DNA of 64,000 nt, taken from Hydrogenophaga sp. (GTDB lineage Bacteria; Pseudomonadota; Gammaproteobacteria; Burkholderiales; Burkholderiaceae_C). Position 1 is the stretch's first letter; every line of letters starts with the position of its first letter. Both the position numbers and the translations under genes were made by a program. The stretch spans positions 48,431 through 112,430 of the forward strand of contig NZ_WVZN01000011.1 of the NCBI RefSeq assembly GCF_011772445.1, in the 5' to 3' direction. The notes under the pieces were generated by a model. That model saw only the letters and a program-made list of their open reading frames with translations. It ran no database searches and had not been told where the DNA came from. Below, one piece after another: positions 16,353-25,236 of the stretch.

Positions 16353-17960
16353 ATGTCCACGCAACCCATCTCCCTGCTGCTCTGCGCCCTCGGCGGTGAA
16401 GGCGGCGGCACGCTCACCGACTGGCTGGTGGACACGGCGCGCCACGCGGGCTATCCGGCCCAGGCCACCAGCATTCCCGGCGTGGCCCAGCGCACCGGCG
16501 CCACCACCTACTACCTCGAGTTCTTCCCCGTGCCGCTGGCCGAGCTGGGCGCCCGACGCCCGGTGTTCGGCCTGAACCCGTTGCCGGGCCGGCTCGATGC
16601 CCTGGTGTCTTCCGAATTGCTGGAAACCGGCCGCCAGATCGGCAACGGCCTGGCGTCCAGCGAGCACACGCTGGTGATCACCTCGTCCTCGCGCGCGCTC
16701 ACCACGGCCGAGAAGATGGTGCTGGGCGATGGCCGCCGCGACGAGGCGCCGCTGCTGGCGCTGGTGCGCGAGCACAGCCGCGCGCACCACGTGCTGGACA
16801 TGGCCGCGCTCACGCGCGAAGCGGGCACCGTGGTCAGCGCGGTCATGCTCGGCGCCATCGCCGCCAGTGGCCTGCTGCCCTTCAGCCGCACCGACTACGA
16901 GGCCGTGGTGGGCGGCGCGGGCGGCCACGCCAGGGCCAGCCTGCGCGGCTTCGCGCTCGCCTTCGACGCGGTGAGCGCGCAGCGCGAGCAGGCGCGCTGG
17001 GTCGAGCAAGTGATGAACGACGACAGCGACGAGGCACCAGCGGCCGCCGTGGCCACGCCCGCCGCCCTGCTGGCGCCCTTCCCCGCCGCGCTTCACGACA
17101 TCCTGGCCCTGGGCCACGCGCGCACTTGCGAGTACCAGGACGCCGCCTACGGCCAGCGCTACCTCGACCGGATGCAGCGCGTGCTGGCGGCCGAACGCGC
17201 GGGCGATCCGGCCGGCGCGCAGGGCTTCGCCGCCAGCCGCGAGGCCGCGCGCTGGCTCGCGCTGTGGATGGCCTTCGACGACATCGTGCGCGTGGCCGAG
17301 CTCAAGGCGCGCGCCAGCCGCGCCGCGCGCGTGCGCCGCGAGGTGAAGGCCACGGACGGCGACCTGCTGCGCGTCTACGACCATTTCAAGCCCGGTGCGC
17401 CCGAGTTCGCGGCCTTGTTGCCCGAATCGCTGGCGCGCCGCGTGCTGGCCTGGGACCAGCGCCGCGTGCAAGCTGGCAAGGCGCCGTGGGCGCTGCCGCT
17501 GAAGGTGTCCAGCCACGGGGTGTTCGGCCTGATCGCCTTGCGCACACTGGCCGCGACCAGGCGCCTGCGCCCCCTCGGCAGCCGCTTCGCCACGGAACAG
17601 GCGCTCATCGAGCGCTGGCTGGCCGCCGTGGAGCGCGGCGCCGGTGCCGACGCGCGGCTGGGCCTGGAGCTCGCGCGCTGCGGCCGCCTCATCAAGGGCT
17701 ACGGCAGCACCAACGAGCGCGGCAAGGACAACCTGCTGCACATCGTGGACCATCTGGCGCATCCGGCCGACCCCGCGAAGCCCGGCGCGGCCGAGGCCGA
17801 GGCCGAGGCCGTGGCCCAGGCCCGCGAGGCCGCGCTGGCCGACGAGGCCGGCACCGCGCTGGACCGCGCACTGCTGCAACATGGCGCGCCCGCGCGGCCC
17901 TTGAAGCCGCAGCCCATCCGCTGGCACCACAATCCGCGCCTGAAGAAGCAGGCCAGCTGA
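16353..17960 (+). CDS. iorB: indolepyruvate oxidoreductase beta-like subunit with C-terminal DUF6537-type domain
   Basis: The 535-residue product starts with the ketoacid oxidoreductase gamma/beta fold (residues 5-200: LCALGGEGGGTLTDWLV, SIPGVAQRTGATTYYLEF). A helical C-terminal half of about 300 residues follows, typical of the long IorB variant of Proteobacteria (DUF6537, from memory). The tail is Ala/Glu-rich before the end HHNPRLKKQAS. It forms the partner of the iorA product in the cytoplasm. ATG 16353 has GGGAGG five to ten bases upstream inside a hairpin. It lies 91 bp after iorA and 40 bp before the Bug gene, so one operon is likely. Confidence 0.88.
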   Translation: MSTQPISLLLCALGGEGGGTLTDWLVDTARHAGYPAQATSIPGVAQRTGATTYYLEFFPVPLAELGARRPVFGLNPLPGRLDALVSSELLETGRQIGNGLASSEHTLVITSSSRALTTAEKMVLGDGRRDEAPLLALVREHSRAHHVLDMAALTREAGTVVSAVMLGAIAASGLLPFSRTDYEAVVGGAGGHARASLRGFALAFDAVSAQREQARWVEQVMNDDSDEAPAAAVATPAALLAPFPAALHDILALGHARTCEYQDAAYGQRYLDRMQRVLAAERAGDPAGAQGFAASREAARWLALWMAFDDIVRVAELKARASRAARVRREVKATDGDLLRVYDHFKPGAPEFAALLPESLARRVLAWDQRRVQAGKAPWALPLKVSSHGVFGLIALRTLAATRRLRPLGSRFATEQALIERWLAAVERGAGADARLGLELARCGRLIKGYGSTNERGKDNLLHIVDHLAHPADPAKPGAAEAEAEAVAQAREAALADEAGTALDRALLQHGAPARPLKPQPIRWHHNPRLKKQAS

Positions 17961-18000
17961 GTTCCCGTCCCATCGACAACACACCACAAGGAGACACCGC

Positions 18001-18969
18001 ATGAAATCCCTGCTCACCGCCACCGCCCTCGCCGCGGCCACGCTGCTGGCCACCCCCGCCGCGCTCGCGCAGGCCTGGCCCGACAAGCCGGTCAAGGTGG
18101 TGGTGGGCTTCGCGCCCGGCGGCGCGGCCGACCAGATCGCGCGCCTGGTCTCCACGCCCCTGGCCGATGCCCTGGGCCAGACCGTGGTGGTGGAGAACCG
18201 CCCCGGCGCCAACGGCAACGTGGCGGGCGACGCGGTGGCCAAGTCGCCGGCCGATGGCTACACCCTGCTCTTGTCCTCCGGCGGCATGGTGTCGGTGAAC
18301 CCGCACCTCTATTCGAAGATGAGCTTCGACCCCACGAAAGACCTGGTGCCCGTGGCCTCGGCCGCGCGCATCGCGGTGTATCTGATGGCGCGCAATGAGC
18401 TGAAGGCCAACAACATCCAGGAATTCATCGCCCTGGTGAAGTCGCAGCCCGGCAAGCTCAGCTACGGCTCGCCGGGCAACGGCAGCTCGCCGCACCTGGC
18501 CGGCGAGATGTTCAAGAGCCAGGCCGGTCTGTTCGCCGTGCACGTGCCCTACCGCGGCGCGGCGCCCGCGCTCAACGACCTGCTGGGCAACCAGATCGAC
18601 TACCTCTTCGATCCCGGCATCGGCCTGCAGCACGCCAGGAGCGGGCGCCTGAAGCTGCTGGCCGTGGGCAGCAGCAAGCGATCGCCGCTGTTCCCCAACG
18701 TGCCCACGCTGGACGAAGCCGGCCTCAAGGGATTCGACGCCGACACCGTGTTCGGCTTCTACGCGCCCGCCGGCACGCCGCCGGCCGTCATCACGCGCCT
18801 GAACACCGAGATCAACAAGATCCTGGCCACGCCGGCCGTGCGCGAGCGCATGGTGAACCTGGGCGGCGAGGCCCTGCCGCTGTCGCCGGCCGAGTTCGGC
18901 AAGCGCGGCATGGACGACTCCAAACGCTTCGGCGCGGTGATCCGCGAGCGCAAGATCACGGCGGACTGA
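18001..18969 (+). CDS. Bug-family (TctC) tripartite tricarboxylate transporter substrate-binding protein
   Basis: A 322-residue periplasmic protein with a signal peptide (residues 1-23, ending in AALAQ) and the family hallmarks WPDKPVKVVVGFAPGGAADQ and ENRPGANGNVAGDAVAKSPADG. It binds small carboxylates for uptake or sensing. AAGGAGAC lies directly before ATG 18001. As the last gene after iorA-iorB it probably recognises an aromatic or keto acid consumed by that enzyme. No TctA/TctB membrane genes are nearby, which is common: Bug proteins in Burkholderiales are often orphans. Confidence 0.93.
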   Translation: MKSLLTATALAAATLLATPAALAQAWPDKPVKVVVGFAPGGAADQIARLVSTPLADALGQTVVVENRPGANGNVAGDAVAKSPADGYTLLLSSGGMVSVNPHLYSKMSFDPTKDLVPVASAARIAVYLMARNELKANNIQEFIALVKSQPGKLSYGSPGNGSSPHLAGEMFKSQAGLFAVHVPYRGAAPALNDLLGNQIDYLFDPGIGLQHARSGRLKLLAVGSSKRSPLFPNVPTLDEAGLKGFDADTVFGFYAPAGTPPAVITRLNTEINKILATPAVRERMVNLGGEALPLSPAEFGKRGMDDSKRFGAVIRERKITAD

Positions 18970-18975
18970 ACGAGC

Positions 18976-18995
18976 GGGGCCGCGTCAACGGCCCC
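18976..18995. terminator. hairpin after the Bug gene
   Basis: GGGGCCG-CGTCAA-CGGCCCC forms a perfect 7-bp stem six bases after the Bug stop and 13 bases beyond the convergent small gene. There is no clear T-run, so it may stabilise message ends or act as a weak two-way terminator. Confidence 0.45.
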
Positions 18996-19008
18996 TCACC
19001 CAGCGGCC

Positions 19009-19209
19009 TCAGGCCATCACCACGGCGATGAACGCCAGCATGAACATCTGCAGCGCCGCCATCAGCGGCAGCACCAGGGGCATGATGGGCGTCACCTCGT
19101 CCATGATGTCCTGCGCGAACTCGTCGGTGAACTCCTTGAGCTCGGGGTCGGAATAGTCCTTGGGGTGCTCGGCCAGGGCCTGGTCGGGCGGCGGGTACTT
19201 GTGCGTCAT
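19009..19209 (-). CDS. small single-span membrane protein, unknown
   Basis: A 66-residue protein with a charged N-terminal half (DPELKEFTDEFAQDIMDEV) and a C-terminal hydrophobic segment (PLVLPLMAALQMFMLAFIAV) that should span the inner membrane with the N terminus in the cytoplasm. ATG 19209 is preferred over the upstream ATG 19269, since an AGGGCCC ribosome-like stretch and the clean acidic start follow it. It sits 166 bp downstream of urtE on the same strand and could be the last gene of that operon. Function unknown. Confidence 0.6.
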   Translation of the reverse strand: MTHKYPPPDQALAEHPKDYSDPELKEFTDEFAQDIMDEVTPIMPLVLPLMAALQMFMLAFIAVVMA

Positions 19210-19375
19210 GGCAGGGCCCTCACGAAAAAGGTGATTGGGCATTCCGCGCGGCAAGCGGCGTTCCTGCATGAACCAGGGGCCGCGCGCGGCGCAGACCGGG
19301 GCAATGCCATGTTGCGCCCGATGGCCCGGGCATGGCGGAGAAACCCCGCCGGCGGCGCGGTTGGCGGCTCGGGCC

Positions 19376-20086
19376 TCAGATGGCCACGAGTTGGCGCACG
19401 CCCCTCTCCTGCATCTCGCTGCCCGGCCCGCTGGCGATCACCTCGCCGCGTTCCATCACCAGGTAGCGGTCGGCCAGGGCCTCGGCGAAGTCGTAGTACT
19501 GCTCCACCAGCACGATGGCCATGGGCTCGCCGTCCAGGCCCTGCGTGGCCAACTGGCGGATCACGCGGCCGATGTCCTTGATGATGTTGGGCTGGATGCC
19601 TTCGGTGGGCTCGTCCAGGATCAGCAGCTTGGGCTTGCTGGCGAGGGCGCGCGCGATGGCCAGTTGCTGCTGCTGTCCGCCCGACAGGTCACCGCCACGG
19701 CGCCCCAGCATCTGCTTGAGCACGGGAAACAGCTCGAACAGTTGCGGCGGCACCGGCGTGCCCAGGGGGCGCGTGGCCAGGCCCATCTGCAGGTTCTCCT
19801 GCACCGTCAGGCGCGCAAAAATCTCGCGCCCCTGTGGCACGTAGCCCATGCCCAGGTGGGCCCGCACGTAGGGCGGCGCGGAGCGGACGGACTGGCCGTC
19901 GAACACCAGCTCGCCGCTCTTGGCCGGCACCAGGCCCATCAGGCATTTGAGCAGCGTGGTCTTGCCCACGCCGTTGCGGCCCAGCACCACCGTCACCTCG
20001 CCGGCCTTGGCCTGCAGGCCCACGCCGCGAAGGATGTGGCTGCCGCCGTAGTACTGGTGGAGGTCCTTCACGTCCAACATGCTCAT
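19376..20086 (-). CDS. urtE: urea ABC transporter ATP-binding protein UrtE
   Basis: A 236-residue LivF-like ATPase that powers urea import with UrtABCD at the cytoplasmic face. Walker A is GRNGVGKT, the signature LSGGQQQQLAIARAL, and Walker B LLILDEPTEGIQP; the phrase EGIQPNII is characteristic of UrtE. It starts with MSMLDVKDL and its ATG overlaps the urtD stop (ATGA). Length is normal. It is the last urt gene; a 166-bp spacer follows. Confidence 0.96.
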   Translation of the reverse strand: MSMLDVKDLHQYYGGSHILRGVGLQAKAGEVTVVLGRNGVGKTTLLKCLMGLVPAKSGELVFDGQSVRSAPPYVRAHLGMGYVPQGREIFARLTVQENLQMGLATRPLGTPVPPQLFELFPVLKQMLGRRGGDLSGGQQQQLAIARALASKPKLLILDEPTEGIQPNIIKDIGRVIRQLATQGLDGEPMAIVLVEQYYDFAEALADRYLVMERGEVIASGPGSEMQERGVRQLVAI

Positions 20087-20958
20087 CTCCCCAGGTACAC
20101 CTCGATCACGCGCTCGTCGGCCTGCACCTCGTCGAGCGTGCCTTCGGCCAGCACAGCGCCATCGCACAGCACCGTCACCTTCTCGGCGATGGTGCGGATG
20201 AAGGCCATGTCGTGCTCCACCACCATCAGGGAGTGATGTCCCTTGAGCGTGAGAAAGAGCTGCGCGGTGCGTTCGGTCTCTTCGTCCGTCATGCCGGCCA
20301 CGGGCTCGTCCAGCAGCAGCAGCTTGGGGTCCTGCATCAGCAGCATGCCGATCTCCAGCCACTGCTTCTGGCCGTGGCTCAGCTCGCCCGCGCGGCGCGC
20401 CACGTGCTCGGCCAGGTGGATGGTGAGCAGCACCTCGGCCAGGCGGTCGCGCTGCTCGCCGTTGGGGCGGAAGTGCATGGACGGCCACACGCGCTTGTTG
20501 GTCGCCAGCGCCAGCTCCAGGTTCTCGTAGACGCTGAGCTGCTCGAACACGGTGGGCTTCTGGAACTTGCGGCCGATGCCCAGCGCGGCGATCTCGGCCT
20601 CGCGGTGGCGCAGCAGGTCGATGGTGGAGCCGAAGAACACCGTGCCTTTGTCGGGTCGCGTCTTGCCGGTGATGATGTCCATCATCGTGGTCTTGCCCGC
20701 GCCGTTGGGGCCGATGATGCAGCGCAGTTCGCCGGGCGCGATGTCCAGCGACAGGCCGTTGATGGCCTTGAAGCCGTCGAAGGCGACGTGCACGTCTTCC
20801 AGGTAGAGGATGCGGCCGTGCGTGACATCGACCTCGCCCGCCACCACGGGCCGCGAGTAACCCGCCTTGCGCCCGCCCGATTCGGTCTTGCCCGAGGGCA
20901 GGAGGCCCGCGAACTTCTGCATGCGCTCCGCGCCGGCCTGCATCAGATCGGGCGTCAT
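20083..20958 (-). CDS. urtD: urea ABC transporter ATP-binding protein UrtD
   Basis: A 291-residue LivG-like ATPase. It has a 40-residue N-terminal extension, then Walker A (GPNGAGKT), IGRKFQKPTVFEQLSVYENL, the signature region LSHGQKQWLEIGMLL, and Walker B LLLLDEPVAGMTDEE. The KQWLEIGML variant is usual for UrtD. Start ATG 20958 overlaps the urtC stop and its own stop overlaps urtE, so the operon is tightly coupled. It partners UrtE in energising urea uptake. Confidence 0.96.
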   Translation of the reverse strand: MTPDLMQAGAERMQKFAGLLPSGKTESGGRKAGYSRPVVAGEVDVTHGRILYLEDVHVAFDGFKAINGLSLDIAPGELRCIIGPNGAGKTTMMDIITGKTRPDKGTVFFGSTIDLLRHREAEIAALGIGRKFQKPTVFEQLSVYENLELALATNKRVWPSMHFRPNGEQRDRLAEVLLTIHLAEHVARRAGELSHGQKQWLEIGMLLMQDPKLLLLDEPVAGMTDEETERTAQLFLTLKGHHSLMVVEHDMAFIRTIAEKVTVLCDGAVLAEGTLDEVQADERVIEVYLGR

Positions 20959-22082
20959 GCCTGCTTTCCTTTCCACAGCTTGCGCACCAGCCCCACCACA
21001 CCCTGCGGCATGAACAGCGTGACCACGATGAACAGGCCGCCCAGCACATAGAGCCAGAACTCGGGGAAGGTCACGGTGAGCCAGCTCTTGGCGCCGTTGA
21101 CGAGGAAGGCGCCCACGATGGGTCCGATCAGCGTGCCGCGCCCGCCCACGGCCGCCCAGATGGCGATCTCGATGCTGTTGGCCGGGCTCATCTCGCTGGG
21201 GTTGATGATGCCCACCTGCGGCACGTACAGGGCGCCCGCGATGCCGCACATCACGGCCGAGATCGTCCAGATGCTGAGCTTGTAGGGCAGCGGGTCGTAG
21301 CCGCAGAACATGGTGCGGTTCTCCGCGTCGCGGATGGCCTGCAGCACGCGGCCGTACTTGCTGCGCACCAGCCAGCGCGCCATCAGGAAGAAGCCCAGCA
21401 GCGTGAGGCCCGTGAGCACGAAAAGGAACATGCGCATCTGCGGCGTGGCGATGGCGATGCCCAGGATGCGCTTGAAGTCGGTGAAGCCGTTGTTGCCTCC
21501 GAAGCCCGTCTCGTTGCGGAAGAACAGCAGCAGCGCCGCGAAGGTGAGCGCCTGCGTGATGATGGAGAAGTACACGCCCTTGATGCGCGAGCGGAAGGCG
21601 AAGTAGCCGAACACGAAGGCCACGCCGCCGGGCACCAGCACGATGAGCGCCAGCGTGGCGAGGAAGCTGTCGGACAGCGCCCAGTGCCAGGGCAGTTCCT
21701 TCCAGTCCAGGAACACCATGAAGTCCGGCAGCTCGTTCTGGTACTGGCCGTCGCGGCCGATCTGGCGCATGAGGTACATGCCCATCATGTAGCCGCCGAG
21801 AGCGAAGAACAGGCCGTGACCGAGCGAGAGGATGCCGCTGTAGCCCCAGATCAGGTCCATGGCCAGCGCGCAGATGGCGTAGCACATGATCTTGCCGAGC
21901 AGGCTGACCAAGTAGTCGCTCAGGTGGAAAGCGCTGCCGGCGGGCACCAGCAGGTTGAGCACGGGCGCCAGCGCGCACACGGCGAGCAGCGCGACGAGGA
22001 AAGCGCTCCAGCCGGCGCGGGTCAGCAGGGGTGCGCGGGGCGGCAGCACCACGGCGGGGGTGGGCACGGGCATCCGGCTCAT
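20955..22082 (-). CDS. urtC: urea ABC transporter permease UrtC
   Basis: A 375-residue inner-membrane permease of the LivM type with about nine hydrophobic segments. Typical phrases are YAICALAMDLIWGYSGILSLGH and GFGGNNGFTDFK. The loop ENRTMFCGYDPLPYKLSIW is the EAA-like cytoplasmic segment that contacts the ATPases. It overlaps urtB (ATGA) and urtD. Length matches the family. Confidence 0.96.
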   Translation of the reverse strand: MSRMPVPTPAVVLPPRAPLLTRAGWSAFLVALLAVCALAPVLNLLVPAGSAFHLSDYLVSLLGKIMCYAICALAMDLIWGYSGILSLGHGLFFALGGYMMGMYLMRQIGRDGQYQNELPDFMVFLDWKELPWHWALSDSFLATLALIVLVPGGVAFVFGYFAFRSRIKGVYFSIITQALTFAALLLFFRNETGFGGNNGFTDFKRILGIAIATPQMRMFLFVLTGLTLLGFFLMARWLVRSKYGRVLQAIRDAENRTMFCGYDPLPYKLSIWTISAVMCGIAGALYVPQVGIINPSEMSPANSIEIAIWAAVGGRGTLIGPIVGAFLVNGAKSWLTVTFPEFWLYVLGGLFIVVTLFMPQGVVGLVRKLWKGKQA

Positions 22083-23677
22083 GCTTCCACGCTCCTTCCT
22101 TTGAGGGCGAAGATGCCTTGCGGGCGTTTCTGGATGAACACGATGATGAACACCAGCACCGCGATCTTGGCGAGCACGGCACCGGCCCAGCCTTCGATGA
22201 ACTTGTTGAGCAGGCCCAGGCCCAGGGCCGCGTAGACCGTGCCCGCGAGCTGGCCCACGCCGCCCAGCACCACCACCATGAAGGAATCGACGATGTAGGC
22301 CTGCCCCAGGTCGGGCCCGACGTTGCCGATCTGCGAGAGCGCGCAACCCGCCAGGCCCGCGATGCCCGAACCCAGCGCGAAGGCCCAGGTGTCGATGCGC
22401 GCGGTGTTCACGCCCATGCAGGCGGCGATGGGCCGGTTCTGGGTGACGCCACGCACGAACAGCCCCAGCCGCGTGCGCGCGATGAGCAGCGACACGCCGA
22501 TGAGCACCGCCGCCGCGAAGGCCAGAATGATCAACCGGTTCCAGGGCAGGTTCAGGCTGCCGAGCAAGGTGACGCCACCGCTCATCCAGCTCGGGTTCTC
22601 CACCGCCACGTTCTGCGCGCCGAACAGGCTGCGCACCAGTTGCATCAGCACCAGCGAGATGCCCCAGGTGGCCAGCAGCGTCTCCAGCGGGCGGCCGTAG
22701 AGGAAGCGGATCACGGTGCGCTCCATCACCGCGCCCACCAGGGCCGAGGCGGCGAAGGCGGCCGGCAGCGCCAGCAGCAGGTAGAAATCGAACCAGTCCG
22801 GCAGGTGCTGGCGGAAGACGCCCTGCACGAGCCAGGTGGCGTAGGCGCCGATCATGATCAGCTCGCCGTGCGCCATGTTGATCACGCCCATGAGGCCGTA
22901 CGTGATGGCCAGGCCCAGCGCCGCCAGCAGCAGGATGCTGCCCAGGCTGATGCCGGTGAAGGCCTGACCCAGGCCGCTGGCCAGGGCGATGCGGCGGTCA
23001 ATGGACTTGAGCGATTGCGCCAGCGCGGCCTTCACTTCGGCGCTCGATTCGCTGGCCAGTCGTTCTTCGATCAGCGGGCGCACGATGGGCTGGCGCGCCT
23101 CGCCCAGCTTCACGGCGGCGGCGAGGCGCAGCGCCTCGTCCTCGCTGGCGAGCTGCATGGCCGCCTGCGCGAGTTCGAGCGACTGGCGCGCCTGCGCATC
23201 CAGGTCGATGGCCAGCGCCTTCTCGATCAGCGGCAGGCCTTCGGGATCGGGGTCGTTGAAGGCGTTGCGTTGCAGGCTGCGCGCGGCCTCGCGCTGGCGC
23301 TCGGGGCCGGCGCTGAAGAGTTCGATGCCGGCCAGGGCGGTGTCCAGCACGCCGCGCAGGCGGTTGTTGACCATCGCGTCCTCCGCCATGTCGGGCAGGG
23401 TCGCGGGCTGGCCGCTGGTGGCGTCGAGGGCGCTGTCGCCCTCGACGATGAAAACCTGCGTCTCGGTGGACTTGAGCGATTCGGCGGCGAGCGCGCGCAG
23501 CAGGGCCGCGGCGCGCTCGTCGGCCGAAGCGGCGAGGCGGTTGATGGCGGCGATGCGGTCGTCCGTGTCGCCCCGCGCCACCGCGAGCGCGTCGGCCGCG
23601 GTCAGCGCGTGGGCGGGCCAGGCCAGGCAACACCAGGCCGCCAGCGCGGCACAACAACGGACGATCACACCCCGCAT
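22079..23677 (-). CDS. urtB: urea ABC transporter permease UrtB
   Basis: A 532-residue LivH-type permease. A signal-like N terminus (ending PAHALTAADAL) precedes about 200 residues of helical, Ala-rich extracytoplasmic sequence, which is normal for UrtB and absent from LivH. The membrane domain begins near residue 230 (GISLGSILLLAALGLAITYG, NMAHGELIMIGAY). Start ATG 23677 lies 17 bp after the urtA stop. It pairs with UrtC as the urea channel. Confidence 0.95.
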   Translation of the reverse strand: MRGVIVRCCAALAAWCCLAWPAHALTAADALAVARGDTDDRIAAINRLAASADERAAALLRALAAESLKSTETQVFIVEGDSALDATSGQPATLPDMAEDAMVNNRLRGVLDTALAGIELFSAGPERQREAARSLQRNAFNDPDPEGLPLIEKALAIDLDAQARQSLELAQAAMQLASEDEALRLAAAVKLGEARQPIVRPLIEERLASESSAEVKAALAQSLKSIDRRIALASGLGQAFTGISLGSILLLAALGLAITYGLMGVINMAHGELIMIGAYATWLVQGVFRQHLPDWFDFYLLLALPAAFAASALVGAVMERTVIRFLYGRPLETLLATWGISLVLMQLVRSLFGAQNVAVENPSWMSGGVTLLGSLNLPWNRLIILAFAAAVLIGVSLLIARTRLGLFVRGVTQNRPIAACMGVNTARIDTWAFALGSGIAGLAGCALSQIGNVGPDLGQAYIVDSFMVVVLGGVGQLAGTVYAALGLGLLNKFIEGWAGAVLAKIAVLVFIIVFIQKRPQGIFALKGRSVEA

Positions 23678-23694
23678 CACACCTCCGCGCCGGC

Positions 23695-25002
23695 TTACTT
23701 GGACGCGACCTTGGCGGCCTTGGTGGGCACGTTCTTCTTGCCCTTGTTCTCGGCGATGTAGTCGCTCCACGGGTCGGCCACCACCGGGCCTGGCGTCTTC
23801 CACACCACGTTGAACTGGCCGTCGGCGCGCACCTCGCCGATGAACACCGGCTTGTGCAGGTGGTGGTTCTCCTTGTCCATGGTGGAGATGAAGCCGCCCG
23901 GGGCCTGGAAGGTCTGGCCGTACATGGCCTGGCGCACCTTGTCCACGTCGGTGCTCTTGGCCTTGGTGACCGCCTGCGCCCACATGTTGAATCCGATGTA
24001 GGTGGCCTCCATCGGGTCGTTGGTGATGGGCTTGTCCTTGTGGCCGGCGATGTTCTTGGCCTTGGCGTAGTCGCTCCACTTCTTCACGAACGCCGTGTTG
24101 GCCGGGCTCTTGATGCTCATGAAGTAGTTCCACGCGGCCAGGTGGCCCACCAGGGGCTTGGTGTCCACCCCGCGCAGCTCTTCCTCACCCACCGAGAAGG
24201 CCACCACGGGCACGTCCTTGGCGGACAGGCCGGCGTTGCCCAGCTCCTTGTAGAAGGGCACGTTGGCGTCGCCGTTGATGGTGGAGACCACGGCCGTCTT
24301 CTTGCCCTCGCTGGCGAAGGACTTGATCTTGGCGATGATGGTCTGGTAGTCGCTGTGGCCGAAGGGGGTGTACTCCTCCATGATGTCGGCGTCGGCCACA
24401 CCCTTGCTCTTGAGGAAGGCGCGCAGGATCTTGTTGGTGGTGCGCGGGTAGACGTAGTCCGTGCCCAGCAGCACCCAGCGCTTGGCGGAGCCGCCGTCCT
24501 TGCTCATCAGGTACTCCACCGCGGGGATGGCCTGCTGGTTGGGCGCGGCGCCGGTGTAGAACACGTTGGGGCTGAGTTCTTCGCCCTCGTACTGCACGGG
24601 ATAGAACAGCAGGCCGTTGTTCTCCTCCACCACCGGCAGCACCGACTTGCGGCTCACCGAGGTCCAGCAGCCGAAGATGACGGCGACCTTGTCCTGCGTC
24701 AGCAGTTGCTTGGTCTTCTCGGCGAACAGGGGCCAGTTGGAGGCCGGGTCCACCACCACGGGCTCGAGCTTCTTGCCCAGCAGGCCGCCCTTGGCGTTGA
24801 TCTCGTCGATGGCCATCAGCACCGTGTCCTTGAGCACGGTTTCCGAAATGGCCATGGTGCCCGACAGGCTGTGCAGCACGCCGACCTTGATGGTCTCCTG
24901 TGCGTGGGCGCTCAGGCCGGTGAAGCCGAGCGATGCGACGGCGGCAGCCGCCGCGAGGGTCTTGAGCGTCAGGCGACGCGGGTGGGAGGTGTTCGACGAC
25001 AT
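23695..25002 (-). CDS. urtA: urea ABC transporter substrate-binding protein UrtA
   Basis: The 435-residue periplasmic protein begins with a signal peptide (residues 1-35, cleavage near SAHAQ), then ETIKVGVLHSLSGTMAISE. Characteristic UrtA features include GCWTSVSRKSVLPVVEENN, YPVQYEGEE, and ENHHLHKPVFIGEV near the C terminus. It binds urea (or short amides) and heads the operon urtABCDE on the minus strand. The 234-bp upstream region holds a candidate operator with direct repeats (25117-25144). The location near urease and a two-component pair suggests nitrogen or urea-responsive expression (inferred). Confidence 0.96.
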   Translation of the reverse strand: MSSNTSHPRRLTLKTLAAAAAVASLGFTGLSAHAQETIKVGVLHSLSGTMAISETVLKDTVLMAIDEINAKGGLLGKKLEPVVVDPASNWPLFAEKTKQLLTQDKVAVIFGCWTSVSRKSVLPVVEENNGLLFYPVQYEGEELSPNVFYTGAAPNQQAIPAVEYLMSKDGGSAKRWVLLGTDYVYPRTTNKILRAFLKSKGVADADIMEEYTPFGHSDYQTIIAKIKSFASEGKKTAVVSTINGDANVPFYKELGNAGLSAKDVPVVAFSVGEEELRGVDTKPLVGHLAAWNYFMSIKSPANTAFVKKWSDYAKAKNIAGHKDKPITNDPMEATYIGFNMWAQAVTKAKSTDVDKVRQAMYGQTFQAPGGFISTMDKENHHLHKPVFIGEVRADGQFNVVWKTPGPVVADPWSDYIAENKGKKNVPTKAAKVASK

Positions 25003-25116
25003 GGCGCTTCTCCAGCTGAATCCGTTGAGGGCCCCCGGGACGGGAGTTCGTACCGCCTGACACAGGAGCGCTTGGGCCCCTGTCGGTGGTCGGATCGGAT
25101 GCTAGGGAGAGGGGGC

Positions 25117-25144
25117 GGTGGCGTATGTACGCCGGGTGGCGTAT
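25117..25144. promoter_or_regulatory. repeat/dyad upstream of urtA
   Basis: GGTGGCGTAT occurs twice (25117-25126 and 25135-25144) with an 18-bp period, and the middle forms a dyad GGCGTA-TG-TACGCC. The site lies 115-142 bp upstream of the urtA start and about 95-120 bp upstream of the gene at 25237. It could bind the LuxR-type regulator encoded at 26052; this is a guess from proximity. Confidence 0.45.
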
Positions 25145-25236
25145 GACGGGGCCATGAAAATCAACGAACCGGCGCGGGCAACGGGGCACTCACACGGCGC
25201 CTGCCTTCTTGCAGGCCATCTCGACAAAGGACCCTC

